Origin: Pseudomonadota bacterium | GTDB taxonomy: Bacteria > Desulfobacterota > Syntrophia > Syntrophales > UBA5619 | Length of the DNA stretch: 11,815 bases | Direction: 5' to 3' | NCBI GenBank assembly: GCA_018827585.1 | Contig: JAHJXP010000084.1 | Location: 1-11,815 of the forward strand | Shown here: positions 7,484 through 11,815 of the stretch, one piece after another | Layout of the letters: each line of letters opens with the position of its first letter | Position numbering within the stretch: the stretch's first letter is position 1 | Program-made: the position numbers and the translations under genes | Notes under the pieces: model-generated | Told to the model about the DNA's origin: nothing | Database searches by the model: none | The model's input: only the letters and a program-made list of their open reading frames with translations

Positions 7484-7519
7484 CTTCTCTCCTTACCGGC
7501 AACCAAATACGCTAAGCCG

Positions 7520-8710
7520 CTAAACAACTCCCTGGCTTCTCAATTCTCTTATTTGCTCTGGTGAATAATTTAAAAGCTCGGTCAGGATCTCCTCGGTATG
7601 TTCCCCCAAGTGCGGGGGACGCTTAAATCTCTCCTGTTCAATCTCAGACATCTTGATGGGGTTCCCCAGGATTTTCAGTTTTTTATCGTTTCCGTATTCC
7701 ACCTCAACCACCATATTGCGGCTCAGTGTTTGAGGATCTGTCAGGGCCTTGTCGATAGTGTTGATAGGGGCGATAGGGATTCTCTTCTCCAATAATTCCA
7801 ACCACTCCTCCCCTGCTTTTTCGAGAAAGGACTCCTCCAGAATGGCATAGAGTTCCCCTTTATTTTTGAGTCGATTCTCCCGGGAATTGAATTTTTGATC
7901 ATTACTCATATCCGGTTTTCCAATGGCCTCGCACAATTCGGCGAATATGCTTTCCGTATTGGCGTCAATGACAACATCGAAAGTCCTGGTCTTGAACGCC
8001 CTGATCGGGTGGGCTGAAACATGGCCTGAGCCAACCGGCCGTGCAATTTCTTTTCCTACAAGATAGAACTGGGCCCTATAGGTGAGCAGCGAAGTTTGAC
8101 AGTCTGCAAGACTGATATCAATCTGCTGGCCCCGCCCTGTCTTTTCCCTTTGAAAGAGCGCCGCCAAAATCCCCTGAGACGCAAACAGGCCGCCGCTTAA
8201 GTCGCCCATGGGCGCGCCCATTCTAACCGGCATCCGGCCGGGTTCCCCGGTATAACTCATAATCCCGCCTCTTGCCTGGATCACCAGGTCAAAGGCCGGC
8301 CGATCTTTGAAGGGACCTGTTTGACCGAATCCTGAAATTGAACAGCAGATAATGCGGGGGTTTATCTTTTTCAGCGCAGCGAAATCAACCCCCAATTTCT
8401 TAACCACTCCTGGTCTGAAATTGTCAATCACCACATCTGTTGTCTTTGCCAGATCGTAGAATATCTGCTTCCCCTTTTCACTTTTCAAATCGAGAGTCAT
8501 ACTTTTCTTGTTTCTGTTCATTGCAATAAAATAGGCGGATTGACCCTCAAAAAAATAGGGGGGCATCTCTCGCGATGATTCGCCGATCCCCGGTTTTTCG
8601 ATCTTGATCACCTCCGCTCCCAAATCTCCTAAAATCAACGTACAATAGGGCCCGGCCATGATAAGCGTCAAATCAAGGATCCTTATATCCGATAATGGCA
8701 AGCTGCTCAT
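7520..8710 (-). CDS. CaiB/BaiF family class III CoA-transferase
   Basis: Class III CoA-transferases move CoA between carboxylic acids, for example formyl-CoA:oxalate, carnitine, or succinyl-CoA:benzylsuccinate. The 396-residue product has the family length and pattern: DIRILDLTLIMAGPYCTLILGDLGAEVIKIE near residues 8-38, MTLDLKSEKG (71-80), DVVIDNFRPGVVKKLG (92-107), SISGFGQTGP (124-133) and GAPMGDLSGG (165-174). In this last motif Asp170 is the expected catalytic aspartate that forms the CoA-ester intermediate. TGRGQQIDISL follows. The ATG at 8710 is preferred because AAAAAGGTGAT sits just upstream. An in-frame GTG at 8719 overlaps that site. Codon use is visibly more AT-rich than in tctA. 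The gene has its own predicted promoter at 8768-8796, and a hydratase remnant follows it. The donor and acceptor acids are unknown. Confidence 0.94.
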   Translation of the reverse strand: MSSLPLSDIRILDLTLIMAGPYCTLILGDLGAEVIKIEKPGIGESSREMPPYFFEGQSAYFIAMNRNKKSMTLDLKSEKGKQIFYDLAKTTDVVIDNFRPGVVKKLGVDFAALKKINPRIICCSISGFGQTGPFKDRPAFDLVIQARGGIMSYTGEPGRMPVRMGAPMGDLSGGLFASQGILAALFQREKTGRGQQIDISLADCQTSLLTYRAQFYLVGKEIARPVGSGHVSAHPIRAFKTRTFDVVIDANTESIFAELCEAIGKPDMSNDQKFNSRENRLKNKGELYAILEESFLEKAGEEWLELLEKRIPIAPINTIDKALTDPQTLSRNMVVEVEYGNDKKLKILGNPIKMSEIEQERFKRPPHLGEHTEEILTELLNYSPEQIRELRSQGVV

Positions 8711-8767
8711 TTTAATCACCTTTTTGTAGATTAGCGTTGGTAGGGCATTGCCTTTTGACGGTGGTAA

Positions 8768-8796
8768 TATATAGGATGAATGGCCCTGTGTGTCAA
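8768..8796 (-). promoter_or_regulatory. Predicted sigma-70 promoter of the CoA-transferase gene
   Basis: Read on the minus strand, a consensus -35 box TTGACA (8796-8791) is followed after exactly 17 bases by TATATA (8773-8768). TATATT offers an alternative -10 two bases further on. Transcription would begin near 8761, about 50 bases before the ATG. It is the best promoter-like site in the window. It makes the CoA-transferase and the former hydratase a unit separate from the prpF-ThDP pair. Confidence 0.6.
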
Positions 8797-8842
8797 TGAA
8801 ATGATAAAGCTCGGGCGCGGCATCCGAACTTTTCCGAAGTCG

Positions 8843-10465
8843 TTATAATTCTCTGACGGCGTCAAATTGCCGCGGATAGGAGGAAGGATCGATTCTCGCC
8901 TCGATAAGTTTCGGCATGCCGTCGTCTGAGCTCAGGGCGCCGGCAAGAGCGCCCCTCAACTCTTCTTCGCTATCCGCACGCCAGGTTGGGATGCCGAAGC
9001 TGTGACCCAAATCGATATAATTCGGTCTTGCAAAACACGTCCCTTTCGGCGCCGTGTAGCCTTTTTTGATCTGCTTTACGTCTATCAGGCTCAATCTGCC
9101 ATCCGAGATGATGACCATCACGATGGGCAACTTGTATTGTACGGCCGTCGCCAATTCTGGAAGGCGCATCATGAACCCGCCGTCTCCGCAAAGCGATACA
9201 ACCTTTCTGTTCGGATGGAGCGCCTGCAGGGCCAGCGCCGCGGGGATCGCGTATCCCATCGTCGCCAACCCGTTGGACATGAAGAAACTTCCGGGCGCAA
9301 AGGCGTCCCAAAGCTCGATCACCAAAAGTTTATTGGCCCCGACATCGATCGTCAGCGGCGCATCTGCAGGGGTCAATTCACGGGTAGCGTTTATCACCTC
9401 GACAACCGACAGGCCGTCAACCTTGACATTGAGGACCGCTTTCGTGTTTTCCCTGTACTCGCCTATCTCCCGGACCTGCCAACTGGATTCCATATCGACG
9501 CAATCCTCGTGAAGTCTCTGCAGGGTGGCGCTGATTTCCCCGACCAATTCGATATCGGCATGGTAGTTCTCCTCGATATTGGGAATGGCGTCGATATAGA
9601 CGATCGGCTGCCGGTAGCTCCATTTCTTGGGCAGCAGCTCCACCGGATCGAGACCGATTGCTATCAAAAGATCACTCTTTTCGATGATCTGCTGCTCCAG
9701 GTTCCCTCCCATGAAGACCCCCAACGACCAGGGATGATTGTCCGGCAGCGCACCCTTGACTTTAGCCGTTTTGAAGGTCGGAAGATTGAACCTCTCCACA
9801 AACTTTTTCAATTGCCCGAACACCTCGTTTTTTGCCGTGGTGATGCCCAGCCCGACGATAGCCACCGGTTTTTTTGCCCGACTGATCCTTTTCAATCCCG
9901 CATCTAAGCTCTTTCCATCAACCTCCGGCCAAGCCCCTTCAGTAAACGCCCAACTGCCAGGTTCGGATATCTCGGCCTGGGAGAGATCGTTCGGAAAATC
10001 GATATGCACCGGCCCTTTTCTCGGCATCCTCGCCGTCCTGAATCCCCGGGCCAGCATTTCGGACCAATTTGTTTTCGTCAGTCCGACCGACAGTTTCGTA
10101 ACGGGCTTGAAGAGGTCGTTGTGATAAATTTTCTGCCTGTACGCCAGATCGACCAGTTCCGCCCCATACCGATCCGTGAAAGCAAGGACGGGCGACCTGT
10201 CCAGATAGGCCTGAGCCAGACCGTTGCACAGGTTCAAGGCGCCCGGCCCCAGGGTGGACATGCACACGCCCGGAACGCCGGTCACATCCCCCACGACGCC
10301 CGCCATAATCGCGGCGGACGACTCGTGTTGAGTCAGGATAAATTGCATCCCCTCGTCTTCCGCCCCGTTGATCAGGTCGGCGGTGCTCCCGCCGCCGGGT
10401 ATGCCGAACAGGAAATCAACCCCGGAAGCTTTCAACGTCTTGCATACGGCCTGATACATTTTCAT
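8843..10465 (-). CDS. Thiamine-diphosphate-dependent enzyme, acetolactate-synthase-like, substrate unknown
   Basis: The 540-residue product has the three-domain architecture of 2-oxo-acid decarboxylases and acetolactate synthases. The N-terminal pyrimidine-binding domain (about 1-165) holds FGIPGGG (20-26) and the catalytic Glu48 in TQHESSAA. The central domain (about 185-320) holds KPVAIVGLGI and IAIGLDPVELLP. The C-terminal diphosphate-binding domain (about 360-530) has GLATMGYAIPAALA (399-412) and GDGGFMM (427-433). The second metal-binding element, usually NN or ND, is Ser454-Asp455. It probably decarboxylates or condenses a 2-oxo acid. It is not called IlvB: no small-subunit gene is adjacent and the neighbours are catabolic. 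Oxalyl-CoA, sulfopyruvate or benzoylformate decarboxylase-like roles are not excluded. It starts 12 bases after the prpF stop, so the two are almost certainly one transcript. An ATG two codons downstream is an alternative start. Confidence 0.88.
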   Translation of the reverse strand: MKMYQAVCKTLKASGVDFLFGIPGGGSTADLINGAEDEGMQFILTQHESSAAIMAGVVGDVTGVPGVCMSTLGPGALNLCNGLAQAYLDRSPVLAFTDRYGAELVDLAYRQKIYHNDLFKPVTKLSVGLTKTNWSEMLARGFRTARMPRKGPVHIDFPNDLSQAEISEPGSWAFTEGAWPEVDGKSLDAGLKRISRAKKPVAIVGLGITTAKNEVFGQLKKFVERFNLPTFKTAKVKGALPDNHPWSLGVFMGGNLEQQIIEKSDLLIAIGLDPVELLPKKWSYRQPIVYIDAIPNIEENYHADIELVGEISATLQRLHEDCVDMESSWQVREIGEYRENTKAVLNVKVDGLSVVEVINATRELTPADAPLTIDVGANKLLVIELWDAFAPGSFFMSNGLATMGYAIPAALALQALHPNRKVVSLCGDGGFMMRLPELATAVQYKLPIVMVIISDGRLSLIDVKQIKKGYTAPKGTCFARPNYIDLGHSFGIPTWRADSEEELRGALAGALSSDDGMPKLIEARIDPSSYPRQFDAVREL

Positions 10466-10477
10466 GACAGCCCACCG

Positions 10478-11626
10478 TCACCTTTTGGAATCATAGATTT
10501 TCCCGGAAACGTATACGCGCCCGTCCATGATCTTGCGGGCGGTCCTGCCCACCGTACAACTGACGATCCCGGGCCCGTCCTTCCCGAATCTAACTTCAAC
10601 TTTCACATCCATGATCCCCGACGGGTGTCCTATTGCGATCTCTTTTTTCGCGAATACCGGGGAATCTCCCGCTACTGCCCGGTTCACCACGGAACCGGGG
10701 AGAACAGCCCCGATTGCCGCCGGGATTCCCGCAGTGATGGCGAAGGTCTTGTGCATCTTCCCCATGGCCATCAGGCGGGCCACCATGTCCACCGACCCTT
10801 TTGCGATCATTTTCCCCGACACCGTCAGGTAATCCTGCGCGGCGGAGATGAACGATATTTTCGGAATGGACTGGCTCACCGGGATGCCCATCAGTTCCCC
10901 CACCTTCTCGCGGATGGCCTCTAATTTTGACCGCGTCCCCGCATCCTGATCCAATTCCGCCGGCAATTCGTTTCCCCTGAGATTGAGCTCCTCCGCCCGG
11001 ACAAACGCCGTCGGGTTGCCCGCGTCCACAATGGTGACGTCATAACTCTCTCCGGTTTCCAGCGTCAGGCGGTCCGCCACGTTCCCCGTAGGAAGAAGTC
11101 TTCCCGTGGCAGCGCCCCCGGGGTCCATGAAAGTCAGCTCGATCCTCGCCCCGGACCCCGGACAGCCGTCGATCACATAATCGCCTTCCGGGGCGAACCT
11201 CCCTTTTTTCACCGGGACTTTGGAGTAGATCATCTTCTGCGTATTGGTGTTGAAGATGCGCACGACGGTGAAGGGCGCCTCGGCCTTCACGAGGCCTTTA
11301 TCGACCGCGTACGGCCCAACCGCCGAGCTGATATTCCCGCAATTGGCCGAGTAATCGACGAAGGCCCTGTCGATCCCCACCGCCCCGAAGGTGTAGTTTA
11401 TGTCGCGATCCGGCTCCTGGGCGGGGGCGATGAGCGCCAGCTTGCTTGTGAGCGAATCGGCGCCGCCGAGGCCGTCTATCTGGCGGATATCCGGACTCCC
11501 GAAAATAGCCAGAATGATCCGCTCCCTCAGGGCAAAATCCTGCGGCAGGTCCTTTTGCATCAGGAAGATGCCCTTGCTCGTTCCGCCCCGCATGATCGTA
11601 CAGGGGAATACGGTCTTTTTTCTCAT
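10478..11626 (-). CDS. PrpF-family polycarboxylate isomerase (2-methylaconitate cis-trans isomerase / 4-oxalomesaconate tautomerase type)
   Basis: PrpF proteins shift or isomerise the double bond of unsaturated tricarboxylates such as 2-methylaconitate, aconitate and 4-oxalomesaconate, using a diaminopimelate-epimerase-like fold. The 382-residue product has the family length. Visible motifs are MRGGTSKG (12-19), GGADSLTSKLA (54-64), ANCGNISSAVGPYAV (94-108), DAGNPTAFV (201-209), the helical block MVARLMAMGKMHKTFA (281-296) and GHPSG (333-337). From memory, the Shewanella PrpF active-site residues are Lys73 and Cys107. Here Lys62 and Cys96 sit in matching motifs with the same 34-residue spacing, so the protein is probably active. 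No prpB, prpC or acnD lies in the window, so a methylcitrate-cycle role is not supported locally. The ThDP enzyme follows after 12 bases. The ribosome binding site is weak (GGTTGGGA). Confidence 0.93.
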   Translation of the reverse strand: MRKKTVFPCTIMRGGTSKGIFLMQKDLPQDFALRERIILAIFGSPDIRQIDGLGGADSLTSKLALIAPAQEPDRDINYTFGAVGIDRAFVDYSANCGNISSAVGPYAVDKGLVKAEAPFTVVRIFNTNTQKMIYSKVPVKKGRFAPEGDYVIDGCPGSGARIELTFMDPGGAATGRLLPTGNVADRLTLETGESYDVTIVDAGNPTAFVRAEELNLRGNELPAELDQDAGTRSKLEAIREKVGELMGIPVSQSIPKISFISAAQDYLTVSGKMIAKGSVDMVARLMAMGKMHKTFAITAGIPAAIGAVLPGSVVNRAVAGDSPVFAKKEIAIGHPSGIMDVKVEVRFGKDGPGIVSCTVGRTARKIMDGRVYVSGKIYDSKR

Positions 11627-11650
11627 AACGTCCCAACCTGGTTTGATAAT

Positions 11651-11732
11651 ATGCGAATCCCGGACCGATTTCCGGGACAGGCGCGGGATTCCATAAAGTC
11701 TTAACCGAATTCCCGCTTCCGCAGGAATGACA
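11651..11732. repeat. Extragenic palindromic repeat (GTCATTCC...GGAATGAC type)
   Basis: The gap upstream of prpF contains two imperfect hairpins. The first is ATTCCCGC-TTCC-GCAGGAAT (11709-11728), flanked by GAC to complete GGAATGAC. The second is TCCCGG-N8-CCGGGA (11658-11677). GGGATTCCATAAAGTCTT lies between them. This matches the very common dispersed element of many proteobacteria in which GTCATTCC..GGAATCCA pairs appear in tandem. A spurious frame through it encodes CHSCGSGNS, the familiar translation artefact of this repeat. It may fold in RNA or mark a transcription boundary. Confidence 0.6.
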
Positions 11733-11763
11733 AGATGGCGTTGATCCGGAGAAAGATCTCGGT

Positions 11764-11815
11764 TTATCGACGGCTGACGATCCTCTCACCTCTCAGGCGT
11801 CCCCCGCTTACAATC
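11764..11815 (-). CDS. Possible C-terminal end of an upstream gene, cut by the window edge
   Basis: On the minus strand one frame entering from the right edge reads IVSGGRLRGERIVSRR and stops at TAA (11764-11766). It lies before the extragenic palindrome, a natural place for a gene to end. The composition is protein-like, but only 16 codons are visible, so no function can be assigned and a chance frame is possible. The other two frames on this strand close sooner. Confidence 0.3.
   Translation of the reverse strand, partial: IVSGGRLRGERIVSRR

Noticed and set aside
8843..10465. Naming the ThDP enzyme ilvB or oxalyl-CoA decarboxylase (oxc), the latter because a CaiB/Frc-family gene is adjacent
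   Set aside because: No small-subunit gene or branched-chain context supports ilvB. The sequence around the active site does not resemble Oxc as I recall it, and a promoter separates it from the CoA-transferase gene.
10478..11626. Methylcitrate-cycle operon based on PrpF
   Set aside because: No prpB, prpC, prpD or acnD is in the window. PrpF homologues are common in unrelated pathways.

Overview
The window looks like a catabolic accessory region of a Gram-negative, probably anaerobic or facultative bacterium. An assignment to the former Deltaproteobacteria (Syntrophales or Desulfobacterota-like) is an inference. It rests on the ADP-forming acyl-CoA synthetase, the acyl-CoA dehydrogenase and CoA-transferase, the tripartite tricarboxylate transporter, and an extragenic palindrome of the GTCATTCC...GGAATGAC type. 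No rRNA, tRNA, CRISPR array, transposase or integrase was seen.

Layout, left to right. The + strand carries a tripartite tricarboxylate transporter: the periplasmic binding protein tctC (147-1118), a gene-poor gap of about 510 bases with a strong hairpin terminator, then tctB (1629-2081) and tctA (2095-3591). A fused ADP-forming acyl-CoA synthetase (3639-5762) and an acyl-CoA dehydrogenase (5853-7028) follow on the same strand. The - strand, read from the right edge inward, carries a possible gene tail (11764-11815), an extragenic palindrome (11651-11732), a PrpF-family isomerase (10478-11626), a thiamine-diphosphate enzyme 12 bases downstream (8843-10465), a class III CoA-transferase with its own promoter (7520-8710), and a decayed enoyl-CoA hydratase (7067-7483). 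The two strands converge at about 7029-7066.

A plausible joint role, by inference, is uptake of a di- or tricarboxylate or related carboxylic acid by TctABC, and activation to a CoA thioester by the ADP-forming synthetase or the CoA-transferase. Alpha,beta-oxidation or reduction by the dehydrogenase, and formerly hydration by the hydratase, would follow. The PrpF/ThDP pair would isomerise a double bond in a polycarboxylate and act on a 2-oxo acid. The substrate cannot be named from sequence.

The most notable points are: (1) the hydratase remnant is still in frame but has an ATA where the start should be, an internal TAG and a lost C-terminal half; (2) the acyl-CoA dehydrogenase lacks the usual catalytic Glu and carries one at the isovaleryl-CoA-dehydrogenase position; (3) prpF is tightly coupled to an unassigned ThDP enzyme; (4) tctC is separated from tctBA by a terminator-bearing gap holding a possible small antisense gene.
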